A stretch of 64,000 bases of DNA from positions 620,001-684,000 of the forward strand of contig RZUM01000002.1 of NCBI GenBank assembly GCA_004193205.1, in the 5' to 3' direction. The notes under the pieces are model-generated. The model saw only the letters and a list, made by a program, of their open reading frames with translations, searched no databases and was not told the DNA's origin. Within the stretch, counting starts at the first letter, position 1. Every line of letters begins with the position of its first letter. Origin of the DNA: Gordonia sediminis (lineage in GTDB: Bacteria; Actinomycetota; Actinomycetes; Mycobacteriales; Mycobacteriaceae). Position numbers and translations under genes: made by a program. Shown piece after piece: positions 53,392 to 62,364 of the stretch.

Positions 53392-54195
53392 CTACGTCAG
53401 GAAACGCTCCCGGAGCTCGGCTTGCGCGTCGTCGTCGATGCCGAGCCCCTCGGCGAAGTAGCGCTCGACGGTACCGAACAGCTGCTCTACTTCGGCGAAC
53501 GCGGTGTCGAGATAATCGGCGCGCACGCCGAGGAGTGGTCTGAGCAGTTCCGGGTCGCCGCCGGCGGCGGCGAAGCCGTCGAAGATGTGCGCGATCGCGG
53601 GCAGGAACTGCTCGTTGGTCAGCAGGTAGTCGCGGTAGACGTCGTCGCGCTCCACACCCAACACGGTGAGCAATGATGCTGCAGCCCAGCCGGTTCGGTC
53701 CTTGCCGGCAGTGCAGTGGAAGAGCGCGGCGTCATCGTCGAGCAGCCCGAGGAACAGTGCCCGATACGAGGCGAGTGCGCTGGGCAGGTTGACCAGCTCG
53801 CGGTAAGCCTCGACCATGCGGGTCAGGCCACTGCCGTCGGCGAGTTTCTGGTTGGCGACGGCGACGGTCTCCGGGTCGCTGAGCACCTCATTCAGGTTTG
53901 CCGGTGCGCTGATGGATCGCGCATCGGCCAGGACATCCAGGTGGATACCGACGACACCGTCGAGCACGGGGTCTGGCGCGGCTTCCGCCTCGGGGATCGA
54001 TCGCAGATCGTAGATCGACTGCAGGCCGAGCCCTTCCAGGACGAAGCGATCCGCGTCGGAGGCCTTGTCGAGCGCGGCCGAGCGGAAGAGCCGTCCGCGC
54101 GCCACCGTCCGCCCGTCTTCGGTTGCGTATCCGCCGAGGTCTCGGAGATTGGCCACCGCAGTGAATTCGAGACGTTCGATGGTGGGGTCGGTCAT
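53392..54195 (-). CDS. Tyrosine/dual-specificity phosphatase (PtpB-like)
   Basis: 267 residues: tyrosine-phosphatase P-loop FHCTAGKDRTGW (Cx5R with Cys near 160) in a DSP-like, single-domain layout with N-terminal NLRDLGGYATEDG typical of the MptpB/Rv0153c family. MptpB also acts on phosphoinositides; whether this one does is unknown. ATG at 54195. Confidence 0.92.
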   Translation of the reverse strand: MTDPTIERLEFTAVANLRDLGGYATEDGRTVARGRLFRSAALDKASDADRFVLEGLGLQSIYDLRSIPEAEAAPDPVLDGVVGIHLDVLADARSISAPANLNEVLSDPETVAVANQKLADGSGLTRMVEAYRELVNLPSALASYRALFLGLLDDDAALFHCTAGKDRTGWAAASLLTVLGVERDDVYRDYLLTNEQFLPAIAHIFDGFAAAGGDPELLRPLLGVRADYLDTAFAEVEQLFGTVERYFAEGLGIDDDAQAELRERFLT

Positions 54196-54238
54196 GGGTC
54201 CATGGTCGCAGAGTGCGCGGACCGGCGCCTTGGACGCA

Positions 54239-55195
54239 CTACAACTCCAGGGTCAGCCGCGCGGATGCGCACCGCGACACGCATACCATCATCGTTTCGT
54301 CCGACTTCTTCTCATCCGGGGTCAGGAAGTAATCACGATGATCGGGGGTCCCCCCGAGCACCTTTGTCTCACAGGACCCGCAAATACCTGCTTCGCACGA
54401 GCTGGGCACGCTTACACCCGCGCTCCGCAGCGCGTTCAGGACCGACTGACCCGGCGCCACCGTCGCCGTGGTCTTCGACAGGGCTGCCACCACCTCGAAC
54501 TCGGCATCGCCCGAAGCGACCGAGTGACGTGCAGAGAATCGCTCGACATGAAGTCGCGCACGCCGATCGGGTGCCACACCGGCATGTTCCATCTCCAGCT
54601 CCGACAGCATGCTCGGGGGTCCGCACGCATAGATCGCGTCACCGGGTTCTGCGTCGGCCGCAATCCGACTGAGCGGTGGACGACCGTGCACGCATTCTGT
54701 GTAGATCCGAACCCTTTGCGGATCCAGTCGCTCCAACTCGGCCACGAAGGCCATCGCCGACCGCCGCCGTCCGCCGTAGTGCAGCTCCCACTCCGCCCCC
54801 TCCCTACGAGCCTCCTCGATCATCGGCACGATCGGCGAGATCCCGACACCGCCTGCGAGGAAGACGTATTTGTCCGCCGGAACGAGCGGGAAGCGGTTTC
54901 GCGGTACGGCGGCACGAACCTCATCACCCACGTCGACGACGGCGTGCAGAAATTCCGACCCCCCGCGCGAAGTCGACTCCAAGCCCACCGCGATCGTGTA
55001 GCGCGACCGATCATGCCGGTTACCACACAGCGAATACTGACGAACCAGACCGGGCACGATCTCGATGTCTATGTGCGCCCCCGGCTCCCACGCAGGCAGT
55101 TCTGCGCCGTCGCGCGCAGCGAGGTCGAATCTCATCACGCGATCGGCAACCCGCGTCTTGCCTACGACGCCAAGGAGAAGATCACCGTCATCCAA
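54239..55195 (-). CDS. Phthalate-dioxygenase-reductase-type flavin/[2Fe-2S] reductase
   Basis: About 318 residues: FMN domain (PGAHIDIEI, RQYSLCGN), NAD domain (YVFLAGGVGISPIVPMIEEA and YACGPPSML) and a C-terminal plant-type [2Fe-2S] ferredoxin domain (CEAGICGSCETKVLGG with the CxxxxCxxC pattern, then MMVCVSRC). It passes electrons from NADH to a Rieske oxygenase or P450; no oxygenase is beside it, so the partner is elsewhere or the context was broken. TTG at 55195 is the likeliest start. Confidence 0.88.
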   Translation of the reverse strand: MDDGDLLLGVVGKTRVADRVMRFDLAARDGAELPAWEPGAHIDIEIVPGLVRQYSLCGNRHDRSRYTIAVGLESTSRGGSEFLHAVVDVGDEVRAAVPRNRFPLVPADKYVFLAGGVGISPIVPMIEEARREGAEWELHYGGRRRSAMAFVAELERLDPQRVRIYTECVHGRPPLSRIAADAEPGDAIYACGPPSMLSELEMEHAGVAPDRRARLHVERFSARHSVASGDAEFEVVAALSKTTATVAPGQSVLNALRSAGVSVPSSCEAGICGSCETKVLGGTPDHRDYFLTPDEKKSDETMMVCVSRCASARLTLEL

Positions 55196-55432
55196 TTCCG
55201 CATCCCAACGTCAACTCGGAGTATCACCAGGGACCCACCCGGTAACTATAGATGCACTACAGTATCACCGAATCCACGCGGAGCGCCAGGGATCCAGTCC
55301 CATCAACAACTAGCGGGAACCGAACTCCCTCTATCGAATCATGCCTCGAACCCACGCCAGCCAAACCGTCTCCGCACCTGACTCCTACTTGGCCACAGGT
55401 CGCGACATCGGCCTTGAACAGGGCATATCAAG

Positions 55433-55478
55433 TTGTGACCCAGGCCCGAGAGGAAAATTTCGGTGTCGGGGGTCACAA
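55433..55478. promoter_or_regulatory. 9-bp inverted repeat in the reductase/SBP gap
   Basis: TTGTGACCC (55433-55441) and GGGTCACAA (55470-55478) are exact inverted copies 28 bp apart. They lie within the 351-bp gene-free gap 55196-55546 that separates the divergent reductase and binding-protein genes, which also contains TTGACA at 55507. The gap holds no supported gene; its base composition is lower in GC than the neighbours. Confidence 0.5.
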
Positions 55479-55546
55479 ATCGTCCGGGACGCTGTACATT
55501 ACTTACTTGACATTGAGTCCACTTCTAGGACGGGAAGGTTCCCCTC

Positions 55547-56593
55547 ATGAGGTTCGGTAAGTTCACCTCCACCATCGCGCTCGCCGCAGCAGCCGCGATA
55601 TCTCTCGCGGCGTGCGGCGGCAGCGACGGCACAGCACAGAACGCGGACGGCACCATCACCGTGCAGATCGGCCGTGCACCGGCCTTCCCGCAATTCCCGC
55701 TCTATGTTGCGGAGCAGAAGGGTTTCTTCACCGATGGCGGCCTCAAGCCCGACTTCATCGGTATCAAGAGCGGGCCCGAACAGACCGCGGCGCAGGTCTC
55801 CGGCCAGCTCGACATCGTCGACAATGTGCCCGGGAACCTGTTGCCCATCATCGACAAGGGCACTGACATAAAGGCATTCACGGTCACCACGAAGGCTTCC
55901 CAGTTCGACATCATCGTCGACAAGGACTACCCGCTGACTGCGAAGGAGGGTGACTGGAAGACGACGATGAAGGAACTCGAGGGCGCGAAGGTCGGCGTCA
56001 TCGCGCGCGGCACCGGGGCCGAGGACATCGCCCGGACGCTCTTCTCCGAGGCTGGCGTCGACCCGGACAAGCAGGCCTACATCGCGACCGGATTGCCCTC
56101 GACGACCATGGCGGCGATGCAGAACGGTCAGATCGACATGGCACTCACTATCGAACCCGGAATCACGCAGGCAGTCGCGAGTGGACTTGCCGTCGAGCCG
56201 TTCTCTCTGCGCGCGGGCCAAGGGCCGGCAGAACTCATGTGGCCTGGTGTGGTGGGCACCGTCACCTCGCAGTTCGCGAAAGACAACCCTGAGGTGCTGC
56301 AACGCTATGTCTCCGTCATGAACAAGACCCTGACATGGATGCGTGACCCGGCCAACAAAGACGAGGTCATCTCCCTCATGGAGAAGACCCTGTCGGTGCC
56401 CTCGGATACCGCCCAGGACCTGTACAACAACAGCCTCGACAACTATGCCGACCACGTGGCGCTCACCGACGACGACATCAAGCAACTCAACGTCGCAGCT
56501 CAGTGGGTCCACAGCGTCGGCAAGACCTCGAAGGTCTTCGACGCCGAGGACTTCACCATCAAGGTCGACGAGTCAGGACAGAGCGCGCCGTGA
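55547..56593 (+). CDS. ABC transporter substrate-binding protein (SsuA/TauA/NrtA type)
   Basis: 348 residues, lipoprotein: signal peptide with lipobox SLAACGGSDG. The mature domain fits the NMT1/SsuA-type family (YVAEQKGFFTDGGLKPDFIGIKSG, EGAKVGVIARGTGAEDIARTLFSEAGVDPDK). These bind sulfonates, taurine, nitrate or similar small organics. ATPase and permease genes of the same kind lie at 61-63 kb on the other strand. The TGA overlaps the GTG of the SnoaL-like gene. Confidence 0.93.
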   Translation: MRFGKFTSTIALAAAAAISLAACGGSDGTAQNADGTITVQIGRAPAFPQFPLYVAEQKGFFTDGGLKPDFIGIKSGPEQTAAQVSGQLDIVDNVPGNLLPIIDKGTDIKAFTVTTKASQFDIIVDKDYPLTAKEGDWKTTMKELEGAKVGVIARGTGAEDIARTLFSEAGVDPDKQAYIATGLPSTTMAAMQNGQIDMALTIEPGITQAVASGLAVEPFSLRAGQGPAELMWPGVVGTVTSQFAKDNPEVLQRYVSVMNKTLTWMRDPANKDEVISLMEKTLSVPSDTAQDLYNNSLDNYADHVALTDDDIKQLNVAAQWVHSVGKTSKVFDAEDFTIKVDESGQSAP

Positions 56594-57018
56594 CCCAGCA
56601 GGATGTTCGTACGCTCGTCAAGGAAGTCTTCGAGGCATGGAGCAGCAACGACCCCGACGTCGTGGCTTCTCGCTTCCACCCCGACGCGGTCTTCTTCGAC
56701 AGCGTCAACGGTCGATTCGAAGGACGCGAGGCGATCAGGGCCTTCTACGCCCGGAGTCTGGACGCATGGGACGGACAACAGAGCCATGCTAAGCGCATTT
56801 GGGTCGACGGGAACACCGCTGCATGCACTTGGACCATGACCGGGCGCATGAAGGCGGAGAAGTTCGGACCGGAGCTGGCGGGACGCGAGGCGCGTATCGA
56901 TGGCATGGCCTGGATGACCTTCCGGGACGGGTTGGTCATCAGCGATGAGGAATACTTCGATCGCCAGGCCCCGATGTCCTCGGTCGCCGGAGACACCCAG
57001 CGTCAACCGACCCCATAG
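56590..57018 (+). CDS. SnoaL-like/nuclear transport factor 2 fold protein
   Basis: 142 residues, an NTF2-like fold typical of SnoaL/ketosteroid isomerase relatives: VFEAWSSNDPDVVASRFHPDAVFFDS, VNGRFEGREAIRAFY and GMAWMTFRDGLVISDEEYFD. Its GTG overlaps the stop of the binding-protein gene (GTGA), so it belongs to the transport unit. The catalytic residues vary in this family, so its reaction is unknown. Confidence 0.85.
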   Translation: MTQQDVRTLVKEVFEAWSSNDPDVVASRFHPDAVFFDSVNGRFEGREAIRAFYARSLDAWDGQQSHAKRIWVDGNTAACTWTMTGRMKAEKFGPELAGREARIDGMAWMTFRDGLVISDEEYFDRQAPMSSVAGDTQRQPTP

Positions 57019-57066
57019 ACCGTCACCTGACTGCCGTTGGCCTCGGAACGGACCCGCTGGACACAG

Positions 57067-57103
57067 ACCGGCCGCAGCCTCGAGCTGCGGCCGGTTTCGT
57101 CTT
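57067..57103 (+). terminator. Intrinsic terminator after the SnoaL-like gene
   Basis: ACCGGCCGCAG and CTGCGGCCGGT, perfect 11-bp arms around a CCTCGAG loop, followed by TTCGTCTT on the plus strand. Confidence 0.8.
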
Positions 57104-57142
57104 CCGGCGGAGCGGAAGGTTGCCGTCGCCCGCCAAACAAGA

Positions 57143-57188
57143 ACACCGGGTTCCGCGGGCGCGTATTTACGCTCGCAGAACCCGGTGT
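57143..57188 (-). terminator. Hairpin terminator after the SDR gene
   Basis: ACACCGGGTTC and GAACCCGGTGT are perfect 11-bp arms with an additional inner GCGGGCG/CGCTCGC stem. Read on the minus strand it is followed by TCTTGTTTGG. It separates convergent transcripts together with the terminator at 57067. Confidence 0.75.
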
Positions 57189-57202
57189 ATTACCGGACCC
57201 GG

Positions 57203-57982
57203 TCAGTGATGCGACGTGCCACCGTCGACCGAGATGGCCTGACCGGTGATACCTGACGCCGCGTCACTCACGAGGAACACCGCAGTCGCCGCCACCTCTT
57301 CGAGGAGCACAGGACGCCTGATGGCCGCGTCGCGGCTGTACATCTCGACGACCTCATCGACACCTGACAGACCTTGGCCGGCACCCGCGCGATCAGCCAC
57401 CAGGCCGGTCATGACGAGTCCGGGACACAGGGAGTTCACCGTGATCCCGTCGGTCCCGACCTCCTGGGCGACCGACCGGGCCAACGTGCTGATCGCTGCC
57501 TTGTTGGCCGCGTAGCCACCGATACCCGGACGCCCTCGTTTACCCTCGACCGAGGACATGCACAGAATTCGACCTGACCCCTGCGGCAGCATGTGATGCA
57601 GCGAGCGTCGGATACCGCGGAACGTGTGTGTCAGGTTCAGATCGAGTTCCAACTGCCATTCGTCATCGTCCATCTTGGCGATGTGACTCGACTTGCCCAC
57701 ACCTCCGGCGTTGAGCACGGTGATGTCCAGATGACCTTTCCACGACTGCGCCTCGTCGATCAGGTTGTCGATGTCTGCGCGTCGCGTGACGTCGGTTGCG
57801 ACGAACCTCGCCCGGTCACCGGCGCCGAGTTCGGCAAGGGCCTTCTCACCCGATTCAGCACTCCGGCTGCCGATCACGACCAGGGCTCCCTGATCGAGGA
57901 AGGCCTGCGCAATCGCCCTACCGATACCTGCCGTACCACCGGTGATCACCGCGACACGGTTCTCAAGCACACCCACGTTCAT
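57203..57982 (-). CDS. Short-chain dehydrogenase/reductase
   Basis: 259 residues: TGGTAGIGRAIA loop, VLNAGG (instead of NNAG), catalytic Ser in CMSSVEG, and YAANKAAISTLARS. The C-terminus GQAISVDGGTSHH is typical. It follows the sulfatase gene by 18 bp and the operon with the transporter, so it probably acts on the alcohol or ketone freed from the transported ester (inference). Confidence 0.9.
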   Translation of the reverse strand: MNVGVLENRVAVITGGTAGIGRAIAQAFLDQGALVVIGSRSAESGEKALAELGAGDRARFVATDVTRRADIDNLIDEAQSWKGHLDITVLNAGGVGKSSHIAKMDDDEWQLELDLNLTHTFRGIRRSLHHMLPQGSGRILCMSSVEGKRGRPGIGGYAANKAAISTLARSVAQEVGTDGITVNSLCPGLVMTGLVADRAGAGQGLSGVDEVVEMYSRDAAIRRPVLLEEVAATAVFLVSDAASGITGQAISVDGGTSHH

Positions 57983-58000
57983 CCTCCGTCGTTGTTCTGA

Positions 58001-60313
58001 TCATTCCAGTGCGAGCCCTATCCGGACGGCGTCGTCGAGTCGATTCGCTGGTGCGTCCGGCGCCATGGCACCCGGTTCGTATCGCACTCCACGCAGGGTT
58101 CCGGTGAAGGCATACACCCCGTGGCGCCGGGCGAGTTCCCAGTCGACCGGCGACCGGGTGTCCTTGCCGACGTCAATCCCGTTGAACGGGAGGAAGCCGG
58201 CGAACTGCCGGACGCCCTCGAGCCGGGCTCGCACTTGTCCGTCGAGGACAAGCTCGACGTTCCACACACCGCCACCCGGGGCCTCAACGTCGACCACGAG
58301 ATCGACGGTGTCGCCCAGCTCGGCACAGATCTTGCTGATCGACCCACAGTTGTTGTGCACGAAGTTGACCCGGCCGTCTTCGACATAGACCAGGTAGCCG
58401 GACTCCTGACCCCCGTGTGCCACGACGACGCCCTCGTCACCGCGCCGAGGATCCCAGTCCGGGATCAGTCGGAAAGAACGTCCCGCGATGAGGCGTGCCG
58501 AGCGCCAGCGTTCCAGGGTCGGTGTGCCACGCGGGATCCACAGCGGGCGCGCGTAGGTCTCCTCACCGTCCGGCCGAAACAGGTACTTGATCCGCGCACC
58601 CTCGTCGAGCGGGAAGACCTGATTGTCCCAGGCCTCCTGCTCCCAGAGCGCCACCAGCTGTGACAGCCTCTCTGGATCCGATTCGGCCAGATCGTTCACC
58701 TGGGTCGGATCATCGAGCAGGTTGTACAGCTGCCAGCGGTCCTCGTCGAACCGCGTCAGCGCGGTGTGCACGGTCAGCGCCTCCCACCCGTCGTCGAAGA
58801 TCGCGCGGTTGCCCATGCATTCGTAGTGTTGACGGGTGTGCGCCGACGGCGCCTGAGAGTCCTCGATTGCCGGCCGAAAGCTGCTGCCGTGGAGCGGATC
58901 AGCAGCCTTCCCATGCCTGGTGTCACCTGGTTTCAGCCCGATCCAGTCCACCAGTGTCGGGAGTACGTCCGTCACGTGGGTGTATTGCCATCGGACCGGT
59001 TCGTCACGCGCGGCCAATTGTGCGGGCCACGAGACGATCATCGGAACCTGGTGTCCGCCGGCCACCGTGGAGACCTTGTAGAGGCGGAAGGGCGTGTTGC
59101 AGGCCATTGCCCAGCCGCGCGGGTAGTGCGGCCAGGTGGTGGGCCCGCCTATGTCGTCGATTCGGGCGAGCGACTCACGGATGACGGCCTGATCGACGTC
59201 CCGGGTCTGACTGCCGCCATCGCGGAAGTAGGCGGTGGTACCGCTCGCCTTGCCTTCCCGGGATGCACCGTTATCACTGGTCAGCACGATGATCGTGTTA
59301 TCGAGTTCGCCGAGATCGGTCAGCACCGCACGGAGGCGGCCGAGGCTCTCGTCAACCGACGACACCATCGCGGCGTAGACCTCCATGTACCGCGGGTAGA
59401 GGGCTTTCTCGTCCTCGGACAACGAGTCCCACGGCACGACGTCTTCGCCCGGCTCACTGTTTCGCGGCGGTAACACCGTATCCTCGGGAATGAGGCCGAG
59501 TTCCTTCTGCCGCGCAAACCGCTTCGCGCGCAACTCGTCCCAGCCGGCGTCGTAATTGCCGCGATGGCGTGCGATGTCCTCGGACTTCGCGTGGAGCGGC
59601 GCATGCACCGCTCCGTGCGAGTAATAGAGGAAGAACGGCTTGTCCGGGTTGGCCGTCTTGCTCTCCCGGATCATCCGCACCGCACGGTCGGTCAGGTCAT
59701 CTGTCAGGTAGTAGTCGTCGTCGAACGCGTCGGTCGCGACCACACTGTTGCCCTCGTAGATGCGGTGCGGATGGTGAAAGTTGGTGAGTGCCTCGAGGAA
59801 TCCGTAGTACTGATCGAATCCGCGCTGTACCGGCCACGAGTGTCGACTCCCGGCCTCGGACATGTCCTGCTCTTTGCAGAGATGCCACTTGCCGACCATG
59901 AAGGTGGCATAACCGTTGTCGCGCAGCACTTCAGCCATCGTCGGCTGGTTCTCCGGCAACTCGGATGCATAACCTGGGAACCCCGGGTCGACATGCGCGA
60001 CGAATCCGACGCCGGCAGCGTGCGCGTTGCGTCCGGTCATCAGCGCGGCCCGAGTCGGCGAGCACATCGGTGTGCTGTGGAAGTTGGCGAAACGGATACC
60101 ATCGGCGGCGGTGGCGTCGACGTTCGGAGTCGCGATCTCGGACCCGTAGCAGCCGAGGTCGGAGAACCCGAGGTCATCGACAAGCATCACGATGACGTTG
60201 GGCGCGCCATCGGGCGAGGTCGGCCGCGGCGGCCACCACGGGGTCGACGACGCGAACGTGCGGCCGACCGTCCCCTCGAAGTCCCTGTACGCGGACGGAT
60301 CCTTCTCGTGCAC
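58001..60313 (-). CDS. Arylsulfatase-family type I sulfatase
   Basis: 770 residues, GTG start. N-terminal alkaline-phosphatase-like fold: metal ligand DD of VIVMLVDDLGFSDLGCYG (Asp46, Asp47) and CSPTR with the Cys84 that becomes formylglycine (CxPxR motif MCSPTRAALMTG). GKWHL follows, and PFFLYYSHGAVHAPLHA, VLTSDNGASREG. The large C-terminal region is like mycobacterial AtsA/AtsD of similar length. Formylglycine-generating enzyme must come from elsewhere. Genes beside it encode transport and oxidoreductases, suggesting desulfation of an imported sulfate ester. Confidence 0.93.
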   Translation of the reverse strand: MHEKDPSAYRDFEGTVGRTFASSTPWWPPRPTSPDGAPNVIVMLVDDLGFSDLGCYGSEIATPNVDATAADGIRFANFHSTPMCSPTRAALMTGRNAHAAGVGFVAHVDPGFPGYASELPENQPTMAEVLRDNGYATFMVGKWHLCKEQDMSEAGSRHSWPVQRGFDQYYGFLEALTNFHHPHRIYEGNSVVATDAFDDDYYLTDDLTDRAVRMIRESKTANPDKPFFLYYSHGAVHAPLHAKSEDIARHRGNYDAGWDELRAKRFARQKELGLIPEDTVLPPRNSEPGEDVVPWDSLSEDEKALYPRYMEVYAAMVSSVDESLGRLRAVLTDLGELDNTIIVLTSDNGASREGKASGTTAYFRDGGSQTRDVDQAVIRESLARIDDIGGPTTWPHYPRGWAMACNTPFRLYKVSTVAGGHQVPMIVSWPAQLAARDEPVRWQYTHVTDVLPTLVDWIGLKPGDTRHGKAADPLHGSSFRPAIEDSQAPSAHTRQHYECMGNRAIFDDGWEALTVHTALTRFDEDRWQLYNLLDDPTQVNDLAESDPERLSQLVALWEQEAWDNQVFPLDEGARIKYLFRPDGEETYARPLWIPRGTPTLERWRSARLIAGRSFRLIPDWDPRRGDEGVVVAHGGQESGYLVYVEDGRVNFVHNNCGSISKICAELGDTVDLVVDVEAPGGGVWNVELVLDGQVRARLEGVRQFAGFLPFNGIDVGKDTRSPVDWELARRHGVYAFTGTLRGVRYEPGAMAPDAPANRLDDAVRIGLALE

Positions 60314-60358
60314 TGATATTGCTCCTGCTCGTAAGTGGTGGGACCCGGGTCCCGGAGG

Positions 60359-61459
60359 TCATACCCCGACGAGGAGGTCGCGGGGATGACCGAAGTGTTC
60401 GACGGCAGCCTGTGCGCGCGTCGCCATCGCGGCGGCGAGATCCCGGGTCCGGGGCTCGGTCAGGTCGGCGACCACGAAGAGTGATGCCGCCACCGCGAAG
60501 GTCAACGGCATCGCGAGCGCGACGGCTCGGCGGAGTTGTTCCGGGCTCTGCTCCACTCCGCGACGGACAAGTTCCATCCGGTAGCCGTCGAGCAGTTCGT
60601 CACCGTGCGCTGCCAGGTCGCTCCCGGGAATGTTCTGCGCCAGAAAATAGGCGACGTCGATGGCTGCGGCCCCTCTGGAGACGCTCTGCCAGTCGAGGAT
60701 CACGGCAGGTTCCGTGGGCCCCTCGAACAGCAGATTGTCGAGCCGCACGTCTCCGTGCAGCAAGGTCTGCGGCTCTGCTGCGAGTGCGCCGAAGGCCTCG
60801 GAGAGCAGGTCTGCCATGTCGGCACCGGCCTGGTGGCATCCCGCCGGGAGCTGCTCGGCGAGTTCGGAGGTGAGGCGGGGCCATCCCTCACGCAGGATTC
60901 TCGTCAGGTTGGCGACGCGGTGTTCATCGGTGTGTCGGGTTGCCCACGTCATTTCGTCGAGTTCGTCCGCACCCCACCAGGCGGCATGGAACTCGGCCAT
61001 CTGGCCGAGCACACCGCGTGCGCGGTCGACATCGAGCCCGGTCAATTGATCGATCTCGGTTGCCGCGCCCAGATCCTCTAGGACCAGCGCAAATCCCTCG
61101 CCGTCCTGGTGGCCGGCCGCATAGCAGCGCGGGACTCGGAGCGGACTGCGGGGTGCGACGTCGGTGAAGAACCTGACCTCCCGCTCGTAGAGTCCGCCGC
61201 GATCGGCGGTGTCGCGGGCGGCTTCCTCGGCGGCGGGAAGCTTCACCACGAACGACATGGCGGGACGGGCGGCTCCGTCGGGGAACCGGACGCGGAATGC
61301 CGAGCCCATATGGCCTCGGCCTGCGCCGATCCTGGTCACCTCGGCGCGACCCGCGGGATCGTCGAGGCCGAGTGCCTCGGCCATCCAGGCCCCGGTGAGG
61401 TCCTCCGAGCCCCGCGGAAACGGGGCACGGAGCAACCGCGGTGAGCTGTGGCGACTCAC
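60359..61459 (-). CDS. Aminoglycoside-phosphotransferase-like kinase
   Basis: 366 residues from GTG 61459 (overlapping the permease stop TGA as GTGA). APH/ecdysteroid-kinase-like fold: the Brenner motif LLHGDVRLDNLLF (catalytic Asp and Asn near 226-232), then VILDWQSVSRGAAAIDVAYFL (metal site). N-terminal kinase lobe VVKLP with the likely ATP lysine. Probably phosphorylates a small molecule. Coupling to a transport permease suggests the substrate is the imported compound or a product of it. Confidence 0.88.
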   Translation of the reverse strand: MSRHSSPRLLRAPFPRGSEDLTGAWMAEALGLDDPAGRAEVTRIGAGRGHMGSAFRVRFPDGAARPAMSFVVKLPAAEEAARDTADRGGLYEREVRFFTDVAPRSPLRVPRCYAAGHQDGEGFALVLEDLGAATEIDQLTGLDVDRARGVLGQMAEFHAAWWGADELDEMTWATRHTDEHRVANLTRILREGWPRLTSELAEQLPAGCHQAGADMADLLSEAFGALAAEPQTLLHGDVRLDNLLFEGPTEPAVILDWQSVSRGAAAIDVAYFLAQNIPGSDLAAHGDELLDGYRMELVRRGVEQSPEQLRRAVALAMPLTFAVAASLFVVADLTEPRTRDLAAAMATRAQAAVEHFGHPRDLLVGV

Positions 61460-62364
61460 ACCGCCACCGTCTTCCCCCCGGACTCGATGGTCCGCCATCT
61501 CAGCAGTCGCCGCTCGACAGCCGTGACGATGAAGTTGATGATGACCGCCAGCATGGCGAGCACGATGAGGAGCGCGAACGCGGTACTCATGTCGAACTGG
61601 TTGGTCGCGGTGATCAGCGCCTGACCCAATCCTTCACGGGCTGCAATGAACTCGCCCATCACGACGGCCAGCAGGGAGTAGACCGCGGCGAGCCGGAAAG
61701 CACCGAAGACGGGTGCCATGATTCCGGGCAGCACCACCTTGCGGAATTTCTGCAACTCGGTGGCACCCATGGTCGTCGCGACCGTGTTGAGATCGGCCGG
61801 CACCTGCGAAACCGCGGCCTGAGTCGGGACCTGCACGATGAAGAAGACGATCACCGCCGCAAGCACGACCTTGGATGACGGCCCGACACCGAACCACAGG
61901 ATGAAGAACGGGGCGAGCGCGATCTTCGGGGTGGCGTTGGCGAAGGTCAGATACGGGTCGAACACCGGCGCCATCCGCGTCCACCGCCCCATGGCGAGCC
62001 CGACGACGAGACCGGCGACACAGCCGATGATCCAGCCGAACAGCGTCTCCTGGAGTGTCACTCCCATCGCGTGCCAGAACTGCTGCTGACCGAAGAGCTC
62101 GACGAGCCGGTCGAAGGTCTCCTTCGGGGTCGCGGTGTACATCCGGGGCATCCACTCCGCATGAACGCCCCACGACCAGATGCCCAGGATGGCGACGAAG
62201 ATCAACAGCTGAAAGCCCAAGGTCCTGAGTCCGGGCAGGTTGCGCCGGCGCTTCTTGGTACGCGAGGCCGGTGCCTCCGTGTTGCCGGCGTCCGAAGAGG
62301 CCTTCGCTTCATGTTTCTGGTCGGTACTCACGGTGGCCCGGATCTCCTGCTCAGTTGAACTCAT
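61456..62364 (-). CDS. ABC transporter permease (SsuC/TauC type)
   Basis: 302 residues: a 45-residue Lys/Arg-rich cytosolic N-terminus, then six hydrophobic segments and the BPD-type EAA loop (VATTMGATELQKFRKVVLPGIMAPVFGAFRLA). Typical of the sulfonate/taurine/nitrate importers. It overlaps the ATPase gene upstream by 14 bp and the phosphotransferase start downstream, so the four genes are tightly coupled. Confidence 0.92.
   Translation of the reverse strand: MSSTEQEIRATVSTDQKHEAKASSDAGNTEAPASRTKKRRRNLPGLRTLGFQLLIFVAILGIWSWGVHAEWMPRMYTATPKETFDRLVELFGQQQFWHAMGVTLQETLFGWIIGCVAGLVVGLAMGRWTRMAPVFDPYLTFANATPKIALAPFFILWFGVGPSSKVVLAAVIVFFIVQVPTQAAVSQVPADLNTVATTMGATELQKFRKVVLPGIMAPVFGAFRLAAVYSLLAVVMGEFIAAREGLGQALITATNQFDMSTAFALLIVLAMLAVIINFIVTAVERRLLRWRTIESGGKTVAV

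Noticed and set aside
55252-55560. 102-codon plus-strand frame in the reductase/SBP gap
   Set aside because: Overlaps the binding-protein start, lacks a ribosome site and has no family-like sequence; more likely promoter DNA.
61456-61498. Longer start of the kinase at 61498
   Set aside because: It would overlap the permease by about 43 bp, whereas GTG 61459 makes the usual GTGA coupling.
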